A DNA stretch of 15,751 nucleotides from an uncultured Pseudomonadota bacterium. GTDB lineage: Bacteria; Pseudomonadota; Gammaproteobacteria; Burkholderiales; SG8-39. The stretch is taken from contig CAITSH010000485.1 of the NCBI GenBank assembly GCA_903895005.1, positions 1 through 15,751 on the forward strand. The letters are read 5' to 3'. Position 1 is the stretch's first letter; the number at the start of each line of letters is the position of its first letter. The notes beneath the pieces were generated by a model. It was not told the DNA's origin. It ran no database searches and saw only the letters and a list, made by a program, of their open reading frames with translations. The position numbers were made by a program, and so were the translations under genes. Below, piece by piece: positions 7,118 to 14,987 of this stretch.

Positions 7118-8188
7118 TCAGGCCAAAGCGGGGATGCCCAGGTCCGATGCCAGTTTGTTGAGGGCGGTCAGCAGGGCCGCAGGCACCGGCACGCCGTCGC
7201 GATTGCGCTCCGCAAGTTTGGCCTGGCTTTGCTCGCCCGGCAGCCAGACGCGGTCCACGCCCGGAAGGCGTCGCGAGCCGCGAAGTTCGCGCACCACGCG
7301 ATCAACATCTCGCTTGATCGCGGTGATCTCGCCAAAGGCTTCGAGCGAGATCGCGACGATGGTGTGGCCGGTGTCTGTGACCGAGGTGTCATCGTTGTTA
7401 AAGTCCACGGTGCGGCTCCCGAGCGCCGCGCCGTTGAGCGTGCCGGCCAGCAGCCCGTACACCAAAGACAAGCCGTAGCCCTTGTATCCACCGATGGGCA
7501 GCAGCATGCCGTCCTCGGATTTTTTCGGGTCGGTCAGCGGTTTGCCCTGGCGGTCAATCATCCAGCCCTCGGGCATCATTTCGCCGCGCTGCGCCTTGGT
7601 TTTGACCTTGCCGTAGGCTGCGACGGTGGTGGCCATGTCGAGCACGATGGGGCCTTCTTCGAGACCGGGCACCGCGACGGCGATGGGATTGGTCGAGAGC
7701 AGCATGTCGATGCCGCCCCAGGGCGCCATGTGGTTGGCATTGCCCACAGCAAGATAGAGACCGATCATGTCCTGCGCGAGCGGCATTGCCGCGTAAAGCG
7801 AGGCCGGACCGGCGTGGTTGCTGTGGTGCACGCCGACCCAGGCGATGCCGGCTGTTTTGGCTTTGGCGATGGCCGTCTCGGCGGCGAATTTCATCACCAC
7901 GTGGCCCATGCCGTTGTCACCGTCAACCAGGGCCATGCCGGCCATTTCGCGTTCGATGCGCACCTTGGGCGTGACGTTCACGGCGCCGGCCTTGATGCGG
8001 CGCACGTACTGTGGAAGCCGGAAGATGCCGTGGCCGTCGGCGCCGTTGAGGTCGGCGCGGGTCATCAGTTCGGCGCAGGTGGCGGCGTCCGCCTTGGGCA
8101 GGCCCACGACCAGCAGCGCCTCTGAAATAAAGGATTCAAGTCGCGCGCGCGCAAAGCGCTGCGCGGCTTGCGGAGTGGGGTCGGCCAT
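7118..8188 (-). CDS. Ldh/malate-type NAD(P)-dependent dehydrogenase
   Basis: A protein of 356 residues of the Ldh_2 family, which includes malate, sulfolactate and ureidoglycolate dehydrogenases. These oxidise 2-hydroxyacids to 2-oxoacids with NAD(P). Signature stretches are DGHGIFRLP (51-59), SNHAG with the likely catalytic His125 (123-127), NHMAPWGG (152-159), LLSTNPIAVAVPG (163-175), VLDMATT (182-188) and GGYKGYGL (233-240). The length is normal and no signal peptide is present. The start at 8188 lacks a clear ribosome-binding site, though the N terminus fits the family. It lies 68 bp downstream of the PEP-mutase-like gene, so a joint role in processing a hydroxyacid is plausible. The substrate cannot be told from the motifs. 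Confidence 0.92.
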   Translation of the reverse strand: MADPTPQAAQRFARARLESFISEALLVVGLPKADAATCAELMTRADLNGADGHGIFRLPQYVRRIKAGAVNVTPKVRIEREMAGMALVDGDNGMGHVVMKFAAETAIAKAKTAGIAWVGVHHSNHAGPASLYAAMPLAQDMIGLYLAVGNANHMAPWGGIDMLLSTNPIAVAVPGLEEGPIVLDMATTVAAYGKVKTKAQRGEMMPEGWMIDRQGKPLTDPKKSEDGMLLPIGGYKGYGLSLVYGLLAGTLNGAALGSRTVDFNNDDTSVTDTGHTIVAISLEAFGEITAIKRDVDRVVRELRGSRRLPGVDRVWLPGEQSQAKLAERNRDGVPVPAALLTALNKLASDLGIPALA

Positions 8189-8256
8189 GGGTTATGGGTG
8201 TGTAGTAGAGAGAGGCGACATTCTACTGCAGCGGCCCCGGCGCCTGACTGGCGCGG

Positions 8257-9117
8257 TCACGCTCCCGTCGTCTTGCGCTCGATCTCGAGCAGGCGCGGCA
8301 GCTCGCAGGTGGCGTGCGCTTCCTTCATCTGCCTGGCCACGCCGCCCGTGCCCAGGAAAATGTCCGCCTCGTCTCGAGCGAGGCATTCGTAGGACTGGCG
8401 CACGGCCTTGTACATCGCGGCAAAGGCCGAGCCCGATGATGCGGCAAGCCGAAAGCCGAGTTTGAAAAAATCCTGGCGCGATAGCGCGAACTCCGAAAAC
8501 CCGTCGCCGGGTGCAAAAATCATCAGCGGTGCCGGCAGGCGTTCGCCTATGGTGCGGATCTGCTCGGGGTCGCGCGTGTGCACGAAAATCATGTCGGCGC
8601 CGGCGGCCTTGTACATTTCGGCGCGACGCAGCGCGTCGTCCATGCCGGTGAGCCGGATCGCGTTGGTACGGCCGACGATGAGCGTGTCCGGGTTGCGGCG
8701 CGCGGCCACCAGTTCGCGAATTTTTTGCACCATGTGCTCGGGTTCGATCAGGCGCTCGGCGCCGATGTGGTGATGCACGCGACGCGGCAGGAACTGGTCC
8801 TCGACCTCGAGCGCGGCAAAGCCCGCCGCCTCGGCGAGGGCCATGGTGCGGTGCATGTGCACCGGGTCGCCCCAGCCGCCGCCGGCATCCAGTACCAGCT
8901 GGATGTCGCAGGCGGCGCGCATGTCCAGGGCGATGTCAGTGAAATCGGGCAGCGCCAGGTTGGCCTCGGTGACGCATTTCAACCAGCCCAGTGAGCCGCC
9001 CGAGATATAGACGGCCTTGAAGCCGGCGTCGTGCGCCAGTTTGGCCATGATGGCATTGAGGGCGACGGGTGCGACAACGAGTTCGTCGCCCTGTATGAGT
9101 TTGCGCAGGCTGGTCAT
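8257..9117 (-). CDS. Isocitrate lyase/PEP mutase superfamily protein without the lyase cysteine
   Basis: A protein of 286 residues with the alpha/beta barrel of the PEP mutase/isocitrate lyase superfamily, whose members make or break C-C or P-C bonds next to a 2-oxoacid with Mg2+. Visible landmarks are ISGGS (38-42), DAGGGWGDP (77-85) with the metal-site Asp77, EVEDQ (104-108) and IVGRTNA (147-153). Lyases of the family carry a catalytic KRCGH loop; here the matching residues are RRVHH (112-116), so the cysteine is replaced by Val114. The second acidic position of the DAD motif is Gly79. These features point away from methylisocitrate lyase and toward the oxaloacetate decarboxylase-like or uncharacterised branches. 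The gap to the upstream receptor 3 gene is 36 bp. The true reaction is unknown. Confidence 0.85.
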   Translation of the reverse strand: MTSLRKLIQGDELVVAPVALNAIMAKLAHDAGFKAVYISGGSLGWLKCVTEANLALPDFTDIALDMRAACDIQLVLDAGGGWGDPVHMHRTMALAEAAGFAALEVEDQFLPRRVHHHIGAERLIEPEHMVQKIRELVAARRNPDTLIVGRTNAIRLTGMDDALRRAEMYKAAGADMIFVHTRDPEQIRTIGERLPAPLMIFAPGDGFSEFALSRQDFFKLGFRLAASSGSAFAAMYKAVRQSYECLARDEADIFLGTGGVARQMKEAHATCELPRLLEIERKTTGA

Positions 9118-9153
9118 ATTGTGTGCGAGGTCCTGTGGATGGAGAGGAGGGGC

Positions 9154-10125
9154 TCAGTCGGCGGTGATGCCGCGGCTTTTGATCAATGTCGCCCAGCGCG
9201 TCATTTCCTTTTGCATATGCTCGGAAAAACGCTTTGCATCCCCCTTGAACGGCTCTATGCCTTGCAAGGCGAGCTGGTCCCTGATGTCGGGTGCGTCGAG
9301 CGAGCGGTTGATGGCATCGGCGAGCTTGCGAACGACCGCCTCGGGCGTGCCGGCCGGTGCTACGACGCCAAACCAGATGCGCGTGTCGTAATCAGGCAGG
9401 CCTTTTTCGGCGATGGTCGGCAGGTCAGGTGCGATGCGCGAGCGCTCCACGCCGGTGCTGGCAAGCGCCCTCAACTTCCCGTCTTTTACGTAGGGCAACA
9501 CCGTCGAGGCCGGGGCAAACATCACGGGCACCGTGCCGGAGAGCAAATCGGTGACCGCCTGCGAGCTGCCCTTGTAGGGTACGTGGGTCATGCGCGAGCC
9601 GATGGTAAAACCAAAGAGCTCGCCCGCCAGATGCGACATGGTGCCGTTGCCCGATGATGCAAAAAACACCTTGCCCGGATTTTTTTTGACGAGGTCGACG
9701 AGCTGTGGAACATCCGTCACGCCCAGGCCCGAATTCACCACCAGGATATTCGGAATGCTGACCGCCAGCGCCACCGGTGAAAAGTCGCGGAAAAAATCAA
9801 ACGGAACATTTTTACTGAGGCTGGGTGTGACGGCGTTGGAATTGCCGGCCATGAACAGCGTGTAGCCATCCGCCGGGGATTTGGCCACCACCACCGCGGC
9901 GATGCTGGTGCTGGCTCCGGGCCGGTTGTCGACCACCACCTGCTGGCCGAGAAACTCCGACATCTTGTGCGCGAGAATGCGTGAGGCGATGTCGGTGGCG
10001 CTGCCGGCTGGAAATCCGATCACCAGGCGCACCGGCTTGTCCGGATAGGCCGGTTGCGCCAGTGCGCTGCCGCAGGCAAGGCTTGCGAAGGCCAGCACCA
10101 CAAGAAAATTCAGTACGCGTTTCAT
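9154..10125 (-). CDS. Bug/TctC family periplasmic solute-binding protein (receptor 3)
   Basis: A protein of 323 residues with a signal peptide (MKRVLNFLVVLAFASLACGS) cleaved after about ALA-Q at residue 23. Family signatures are YPDKPVRLVIGFPAGS then ATDIASRIL, VVVDNRPGAS, PADGYTLFMAG, THVPYKGSSQAV, PDLPTIAEKGLPDY and GVVAPAGTPEAVV. The start is 3 bp after the stop of receptor 4, with GGTGGA overlapping the end of that gene, so the two receptors are translated from one message. They are clearly different in sequence, so this is not a recent duplication. The ligand is unknown. Confidence 0.95.
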   Translation of the reverse strand: MKRVLNFLVVLAFASLACGSALAQPAYPDKPVRLVIGFPAGSATDIASRILAHKMSEFLGQQVVVDNRPGASTSIAAVVVAKSPADGYTLFMAGNSNAVTPSLSKNVPFDFFRDFSPVALAVSIPNILVVNSGLGVTDVPQLVDLVKKNPGKVFFASSGNGTMSHLAGELFGFTIGSRMTHVPYKGSSQAVTDLLSGTVPVMFAPASTVLPYVKDGKLRALASTGVERSRIAPDLPTIAEKGLPDYDTRIWFGVVAPAGTPEAVVRKLADAINRSLDAPDIRDQLALQGIEPFKGDAKRFSEHMQKEMTRWATLIKSRGITAD

Positions 10126-10128
10126 CGT

Positions 10129-11109
10129 TCAGTCCACCGTGGCGCCGGAGGCGCGGATGACCTTGGCCCACTTGTCGATTTCCGTCCTGATATGCGCGGC
10201 GAATTGTTCGCGGCTGCCGCCTATCGGTACGAGGCCGTCGTTTTTCATGCGCAGTTTCATCTCATCGCTTTGCATGATCCTCGCCACGTGGCTGTTGAGC
10301 AGCGCCAGGATTTCCTGTTTGGTTCCGGCCGGTGCGAGCAGGCCGTACCACTGGCTCGACTCATAGCCGGCGAGCCCGGCGGATGAAACCGTGGGCACAT
10401 CCGGCAGCGCCGCCAGGCGCTCGCGGCTGGTGACAGCAAGTACGCGCAGCCGCCCCGAGCTGATGTGCTGGAAGGCGTTGATGGCCGGCAGAAACATCAC
10501 CGGAACATCGCCGGCCAGCAGGCCAATCATCGCCGGGCCCGACCCGCGGTAGGGGATATGGATCATCTGCACGCCGGCCATGGTGTTGAAGAGCTCGCCT
10601 GCGAGGTGCGGTGTGCTGGCGTTGCCGGCGCCGGCGAAGCCGATACGGCCCGGTTGCGCCTTGGCCAGTGCGATCAGTTCGGGTACCGAATGCACCGGCA
10701 GTGAAGGGTGCACCACCAGCACGTTGGGGCCCAGGGCCATCAGGCTCACCGGCTCGAAGTCCTTTACAGGGTCGTAGGGCACGGTCTTGTACAGGCTGGG
10801 ATTGGTGACAAAGCCGGCGCCGGAAAATAGCAGTGTCAGGCCGTCGTTGCCGGCCTTGGCCGCGAGCTCGGTGCCGATATTGCCGTTGGCACCGCCGCGA
10901 TTTTCAATGACAAAGGACTTGCCCAGGCTCTCGCTGAGTTTTTGCGCAAGAATGCGGCCCGCCGCATCGACGCCGCCGCCGGCGGGAAAGGGCAGGATTA
11001 CACGCACCGGCCCCTTCGGATAACCCGTCGCCGCATTCTGTGCGCCGGCGGGCAGGGCGGCCAGCAGCAATGCCGCAACGGCAACGCGGGTGAAGCGAAC
11101 TGCATTCAT
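10129..11109 (-). CDS. Bug/TctC family periplasmic solute-binding protein (receptor 4)
   Basis: A protein of 326 residues. The signal peptide runs to about PAGA-Q (residue 24). Signatures are YPKGPVRVILPFPAGGG then VDAAGRIL, VIENRGGANGNIG, a central HIPYRGSGPAMI, LPDVPTVSSAGLAGY and WYGLLAPAGT. The usual PDGYT before the second strand reads NDGLT. The start at 11109 has AGGAGGA at 11118-11124, 8 bases upstream. The gap to the molybdopterin subunit upstream is 94 bp, in which no clear promoter or terminator was seen. It may serve substrate capture for the same pathway. Confidence 0.95.
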   Translation of the reverse strand: MNAVRFTRVAVAALLLAALPAGAQNAATGYPKGPVRVILPFPAGGGVDAAGRILAQKLSESLGKSFVIENRGGANGNIGTELAAKAGNDGLTLLFSGAGFVTNPSLYKTVPYDPVKDFEPVSLMALGPNVLVVHPSLPVHSVPELIALAKAQPGRIGFAGAGNASTPHLAGELFNTMAGVQMIHIPYRGSGPAMIGLLAGDVPVMFLPAINAFQHISSGRLRVLAVTSRERLAALPDVPTVSSAGLAGYESSQWYGLLAPAGTKQEILALLNSHVARIMQSDEMKLRMKNDGLVPIGGSREQFAAHIRTEIDKWAKVIRASGATVD

Positions 11110-11117
11110 GTTTCCAA

Positions 11118-11124
11118 TCCTCCT
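11118..11124 (-). promoter_or_regulatory. Ribosome-binding site of receptor 4
   Basis: The minus strand reads AGGAGGA, 8 bases before the ATG at 11109. This is one of the two best ribosome sites in the cluster, both in front of receptor genes, in contrast to the weak sites before the Ldh-type and molybdopterin genes. Confidence 0.75.
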
Positions 11125-11203
11125 GGTGGTACCGTGCGACCGATTCGCTATCGTTGCGCCGCGACTTCTAGGTTCGCGTTCGTGATAAAGCGGCCGACCC
11201 TAC

Positions 11204-13576
11204 TCAGCTATGTGTTTGTGTCTTCCCGTGAATGATGCGCCAGATCAATTGCGGCGTCGCCGGCGTGGGCAGGTCGCGCACACCGTATTCGCGCAGCGCG
11301 TCGACAATGGCGTTGATGACCGCAGCCGGCGCCGGCGTGGTGCCGCCTTCGCCGCCCGCCTTGATGCCGAAGGGGTTGGTCGGCGACAGCACCTCGACGA
11401 TTTCGGTCTGGAACGAGGGCAATGTGTCGGCGCGCGGCAGGCCGTAGTCCATCAGCGATCCCGTCAGGGTCTGGCCGGATTCCGGGTCGATGACGCACTG
11501 CTCCGACAACACCTGGCCCACGCCCTGGGCGATGCCGCCGTGGGTCTGGCCGTGGACGATGAGCGGGTTGATGCAGCGGCCGACATCGTCGACGGCGGCA
11601 TAGCGCGTAACGCTCACCACGCCGGTGTCCGGATCGATCTCGCATTCGCACACGGCGCAGCCATTGGGGAACACCGGGTCGTGCATGTCGTTTTCTGTGG
11701 CCACGGCGAGCCCGCCCTTGATCTCGCGGGGCACGAAGGCATCCTCGGCGCGGCGCGCGAGTTCAAGAAAGTCGTAGGATTGCTCGCCACCCGCGGTGCA
11801 AAAGCGCCCGTCGCGAAAGTCCACCTTCGGTGTATCCGTTTCGAGCAGGAAGGCGGCGAGCTTTTTGCCGTTCTCGATCAGCTGCTTTGAAGCGAGGTTG
11901 AACACCGTTGCCGCATGACGCATCGAGCGGCCCGAATGTGAACCGCCGCCGACGCTGACATCGCGTGTGTCGCCCATGATCACATCGATGGCATCGACCG
12001 GGACTGCGAGCAAGGTCGCGACAACCTGGGCGAAACTAGTTTCATGGCCCTGGCCGCTGGGCTGTGTGCCGATCACCACGCGTACGCGGCCGTTCGCAGC
12101 AATGCTGATTTCGGCGCGCTCTTTTGGCGCGCCGATCGACGATTCGACGTAATGAGCAAGTCCGATGCCAAGCAACCTGCCGCGCGCGGTGGATTCCTCG
12201 CGGCGCGCCGCGAAGCCGTCCCAGCCGGCGATCTGCATGGCCAGGTCAAGGTTGGATTCATAGGTACCGCTGTCGTAGACCATGCCGATGGCGTTGCGGT
12301 AGGGCATCGCGCCCGGCTGCACGAGGTTGCGGCGGCGCAGTTCAATGCGGTCTATGCCCAGTTCCGTTGCCGCGGTATCGACCAGGCGCTCGATGGCGAA
12401 GTTCACCTCGGGCCGGCCCGAGCTGCGGTAGGGCGTGGTTGGTGCGGTGTTGGTGAAGACGGCGCGGCTTTGCAGTGAGGCGACCGGGATGTCGTAGGAG
12501 CCGGTCACCAGCCCCGAGCCCTTGGACAGCGGCGACAGCGAGGCGCAGCGCGCACCGACGTTGGACAGGTTGGACGAGCGCAGCGCAAGGAATTTTCCGT
12601 CCTTGCGCAAGGCGAGTTCGGTGCGCATCACCAGGTCACGACCCTGGTAGTCGGACAGGAATGTCTCGGAGCGCGTGGCGGTGTATTTCACGGCGCAGCC
12701 TAGCTTGTGCGCGGCCCACAGCGTGAGGCCGAACTCGACATAGACGCGGTTTCGTGCGCCAAAGTTGCCGCCCACATCAAGCGAGAGCACGCGCAGTTTC
12801 TCCGGCGCGATACCCAGCACCGTCGCGAGCTCGCGGCGCTGGCGCACCGCGCCGCCGCTGCCCGCGTGCAGGGTGTATTCGCCCGTTGCAGCATCGTATT
12901 GCGCCAGTGCGGCGCGCGGTTCCATCGTGACGGCGGTGACGCGGCCGACATGAAAATCCATTTTCACCACGTGATCGGCCGCGGCAAAGGCACGATCCGT
13001 CGCCTCGCGGTCGCCAAACCAGGACTCGACCAGCACGTTACCCGGCGCTTCGTCCCAGACCGAAGGGGCGCCTTCTCTCAATGCGTTTTCCGAGTGCGTC
13101 ACCCAGGCCAGCTCCTCGTACTCGACCTGCACCGCCTCGGCCGCGTCGGCGGCTTCGCCCTTGCTGCGCGCCACCACCATCGCCACCGCTTCGCCGACAT
13201 GGCGCGCCTTGTCGTGCGGCAGCAGCAGGTGCGGGCCTTCGAACACCTTGCCGCCGCCGGGGGCGCCCAGCTTGATGTCGAATTGCGTCGAGGGCAGCGG
13301 ACTGTGCGGGATCGGTCCCAGGCCGTCGGCAAGGCAGTCCTTGCCGGTGTAGACGGCGAGCACGCCGGGCATCGCCATTGCTGCTGATGTGTCGATCGCG
13401 ACGAGGCGCGCATGCGGAAACGGCGAGCGCACCATCGCGGCGCAGGCCTGTCCGGGTACGCTGAAGTCGTCGCTGAAGCGACCCGCACCGGTGAGCAGGC
13501 GCTGGTCTTCTTTTCGCGGCAGGTGCCGGCCGATGATGTCGTGGGCCGAGCCTATGGATTCGGGGGTGTTGTTCAT
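11204..13576 (-). CDS. Xanthine dehydrogenase family molybdopterin-binding subunit (orphan)
   Basis: A protein of 790 residues, the large Mo-cofactor subunit of xanthine dehydrogenase/aldehyde oxidase-type hydroxylases, which insert an oxygen from water into an aromatic or aldehyde C-H. An a/b-hammerhead domain (about 25-160) is followed by the two Mo-pterin domains. Landmarks are VGGNFGARN (268-276), PYRSSGRPEVNF (382-393), TQPSGQGHETSFAQV (504-518) and KAGGEGG (739-745), with the catalytic Glu743. The PYRSSGR loop is the form II type; the AYxCSFR motif of true CO dehydrogenase is absent. The start is Met at 13576, just before the conserved domain. The open frame continues 57 codons further but that part is an intergenic repeat. 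The [2Fe-2S] and FAD subunits normally encoded beside it are not in the window, so its electron partner must be encoded elsewhere. The neighbours suggest a hydroxylase for a ring acid. Confidence 0.93.
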   Translation of the reverse strand: MNNTPESIGSAHDIIGRHLPRKEDQRLLTGAGRFSDDFSVPGQACAAMVRSPFPHARLVAIDTSAAMAMPGVLAVYTGKDCLADGLGPIPHSPLPSTQFDIKLGAPGGGKVFEGPHLLLPHDKARHVGEAVAMVVARSKGEAADAAEAVQVEYEELAWVTHSENALREGAPSVWDEAPGNVLVESWFGDREATDRAFAAADHVVKMDFHVGRVTAVTMEPRAALAQYDAATGEYTLHAGSGGAVRQRRELATVLGIAPEKLRVLSLDVGGNFGARNRVYVEFGLTLWAAHKLGCAVKYTATRSETFLSDYQGRDLVMRTELALRKDGKFLALRSSNLSNVGARCASLSPLSKGSGLVTGSYDIPVASLQSRAVFTNTAPTTPYRSSGRPEVNFAIERLVDTAATELGIDRIELRRRNLVQPGAMPYRNAIGMVYDSGTYESNLDLAMQIAGWDGFAARREESTARGRLLGIGLAHYVESSIGAPKERAEISIAANGRVRVVIGTQPSGQGHETSFAQVVATLLAVPVDAIDVIMGDTRDVSVGGGSHSGRSMRHAATVFNLASKQLIENGKKLAAFLLETDTPKVDFRDGRFCTAGGEQSYDFLELARRAEDAFVPREIKGGLAVATENDMHDPVFPNGCAVCECEIDPDTGVVSVTRYAAVDDVGRCINPLIVHGQTHGGIAQGVGQVLSEQCVIDPESGQTLTGSLMDYGLPRADTLPSFQTEIVEVLSPTNPFGIKAGGEGGTTPAPAAVINAIVDALREYGVRDLPTPATPQLIWRIIHGKTQTHS

Positions 13577-13802
13577 CTTAGGCGTGCTACCTGTTGATCG
13601 TCTCGCAATGAGATGCTTGGATATGAGAAGCAATTTGTTAGCAGGTTCCCTACCCCTCGGCGGGGGAGGGACAGGGAGAGGGGCTGGTCGTGCTTGCGAA
13701 CTTTCACCGTCTCCCCAACCCTCCCCCGTCGAGGGGGAGGGAGTCACGCAGCCTGCTTCGTTTCTTGCGTTTTACTTGCACTGACCTGCGTTGCGCCGAA
13801 CC
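13577..13802. other. Intergenic region of 226 bp, largely a repeat
   Basis: This gap separates the amidohydrolase from the molybdopterin subunit. It holds the two-hairpin repeat described separately and about 70 bases of ordinary sequence on each side. I see no convincing promoter. The open reading through it reads Pro/Gly/Ser-rich peptide of a kind seen when such repeats are translated and should not be counted as protein. Confidence 0.7.
13648..13741. repeat. Intergenic repeat made of two GC-rich hairpins
   Basis: Two 23-bp units, at 13648-13670 and 13719-13741, each have 9-base arms and a 5-base loop. The right unit is perfect (CCCTCCCCC, loop GTCGA, GGGGGAGGG); the left has one mismatch (CCCTACCCC, loop TCGGC, GGGGGAGGG). 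Between them lie GGGAGAGGGG and CTCCCC stretches, giving the whole block further self-complementarity. From memory, blocks that translate as PSPSTGEGWG-like peptide are scattered between genes in many proteobacteria. Membership in that class is inference. It could stabilise mRNA or attenuate read-through between the flanking genes. Confidence 0.8.
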
Positions 13803-14777
13803 TTACATCTTCAACAGCCGCTTCGCGTTTCCGCTTTGCATCTTGATCTTGTCTTCGGTGCTGATGTGCAGCTCATTGAGCCACTTGGTGCCGGGCGGGT
13901 TTTCCATGAACGGCCAGTCGACCGAGAACATGATGCGGTCGGCGCCCATTTCCATCATCGTGCAGAGCAGCGCCGGCGTGGAAAAATTGCCGCTGGTGGT
14001 GACATAAAAATGCTCGCGGAAAGTTTCCCGAAACGCGATGGGCTTGTTGCCCGGGCGCGACAGCGACTCGTCGATGCGCCAGAGCGAAAAAGGCAGCGAC
14101 TCGCCGAGGTGGCCGAGGATGATTTTCAGGCGCGGGTAGGCGTCAAACACGCCCGATAGCACCATGCGCAATCCCTGCGTGGCCGTCTCGACGGTAAAGC
14201 CCCAGCCGGCGTTGAGGATGGACGGGAAGTCCTTGGCGTATTCCTTGTAATAGGTCTCGATGACAGCCGGGTGCGGCATCGCCGGGTGCAGGTAGAGCGG
14301 CACGTCGAGGGCCTGGGCGCGCTCGCAAATGGGCCAGAATCGCTTGTCGTCAAAGAACACGCCCTGATTGGGACCGTTAAAGGTGAGGCCGTGGATCATC
14401 GCGCCCTTGAATCCGAGCTTGGTGACGGTGCGTTCCAGTTCGTCCGCCGAGGCCAGCGGATCGGCGGTGGGCAGCACGGCGAAGCCGGCGAAGCGGTCCG
14501 GGTGGCGGTCTATGGTGGCCTTGAGCCTGTCGTTGGCGCGCACCGCGAGCGGCACGGCGATGTCGGCGGCAACGCGCTGCAGTGCAGGCGCACCCTGCGA
14601 CAACACCTGCACGGTAATGCCGGCCTCGTCCATTTCCTTGATGCGCAGGTCGCCCAGGTCGTCCAGGCGCTTGCGCACCTCCGGCGGCACATCGCGGCCG
14701 AGAAAATGCGAGGCGATCTCGGCGTCGAAGTAGTGTTCTTCGAGGGCGATGATGAGCGGCTTTGTCTGGTTCTGCAT
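13803..14777 (-). CDS. Amidohydrolase-2 family, gamma-resorcylate/dihydroxybenzoate decarboxylase-like
   Basis: A protein of 324 residues of the ACMSD-type amidohydrolase superfamily, cytoplasmic. These enzymes remove the carboxylate of hydroxybenzoates or related acids without a redox cofactor, using one divalent metal. All expected metal and active-site positions are present: Glu13 and His15 in ALEEHYF, His164 in LYLHPAMP, His223 in GHLGESLPF, Arg234 in LWRID and Asp287 in FSVDWPF. By memory the protein aligns along its length with gamma-resorcylate decarboxylase, including TTSGNF near 260-265. The start is the ATG at 14777, with AGGA about 10 bases upstream; the 30-codon in-frame extension has no family match. 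It is the first gene of the minus-strand catabolic cluster. LigW-type or other decarboxylase substrates, or a hydrolase role, remain possible. Confidence 0.9.
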   Translation of the reverse strand: MQNQTKPLIIALEEHYFDAEIASHFLGRDVPPEVRKRLDDLGDLRIKEMDEAGITVQVLSQGAPALQRVAADIAVPLAVRANDRLKATIDRHPDRFAGFAVLPTADPLASADELERTVTKLGFKGAMIHGLTFNGPNQGVFFDDKRFWPICERAQALDVPLYLHPAMPHPAVIETYYKEYAKDFPSILNAGWGFTVETATQGLRMVLSGVFDAYPRLKIILGHLGESLPFSLWRIDESLSRPGNKPIAFRETFREHFYVTTSGNFSTPALLCTMMEMGADRIMFSVDWPFMENPPGTKWLNELHISTEDKIKMQSGNAKRLLKM

Positions 14778-14930
14778 GTACGGGGTGTCCTGTCGGTCTG
14801 GGGTTTGTACGGGGGCGGGGTGGTTCGGCGCGGCCTGGGTGGCCCTGTGTCTTTTGCTCAATGACAAGGGCGCGTGCGGCGCCTAGCGTATTTTACTGCG
14901 GCCGCCGCGATGCCGGCGCGAGAAGTGCAC

Positions 14931-14961
14931 AAAAGAAAAGGCCGGTTTCAAGCCGGCCTTT
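14931..14961 (-). terminator. Rho-independent terminator of the EF-hand gene
   Basis: On the minus strand AAAGGCCGG and CCGGCCTTT form a perfect 9-bp stem (14937-14945 with 14953-14961) around a 7-base loop. A TTTTCTTTT tract follows directly, ending at 14931. It starts 26 bases after the stop of the EF-hand gene and should end that transcript before the amidohydrolase. The cluster downstream then needs its own promoter in 14778-14930, where I could not pick out a convincing one. Confidence 0.85.
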
Positions 14962-14987
14962 GCATGAGGAACTGGGCTTTGGCTTGA

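Noticed and set aside
7229..8125. Plus-strand open frame of 298 codons
   Set aside because: It lies wholly antisense to the well-supported Ldh-family gene and its protein is His/Gly/Val-rich without domains, as expected for an antisense frame in GC-rich DNA.
12707..13387. Plus-strand open frame of 226 codons
   Set aside because: It is antisense to the molybdopterin subunit, has no recognisable motif and no ribosome-binding site.
11204..13576. Aerobic CO dehydrogenase large subunit
   Set aside because: The active-site loop is PYRSSGR, not AYxCSFR, and the CoxS and CoxM genes are absent.
13577..13747. 57-codon N-terminal extension of the molybdopterin subunit
   Set aside because: It is translated from the GC-rich repeat, has no family similarity, and the conserved domain starts just after the Met at 13576.
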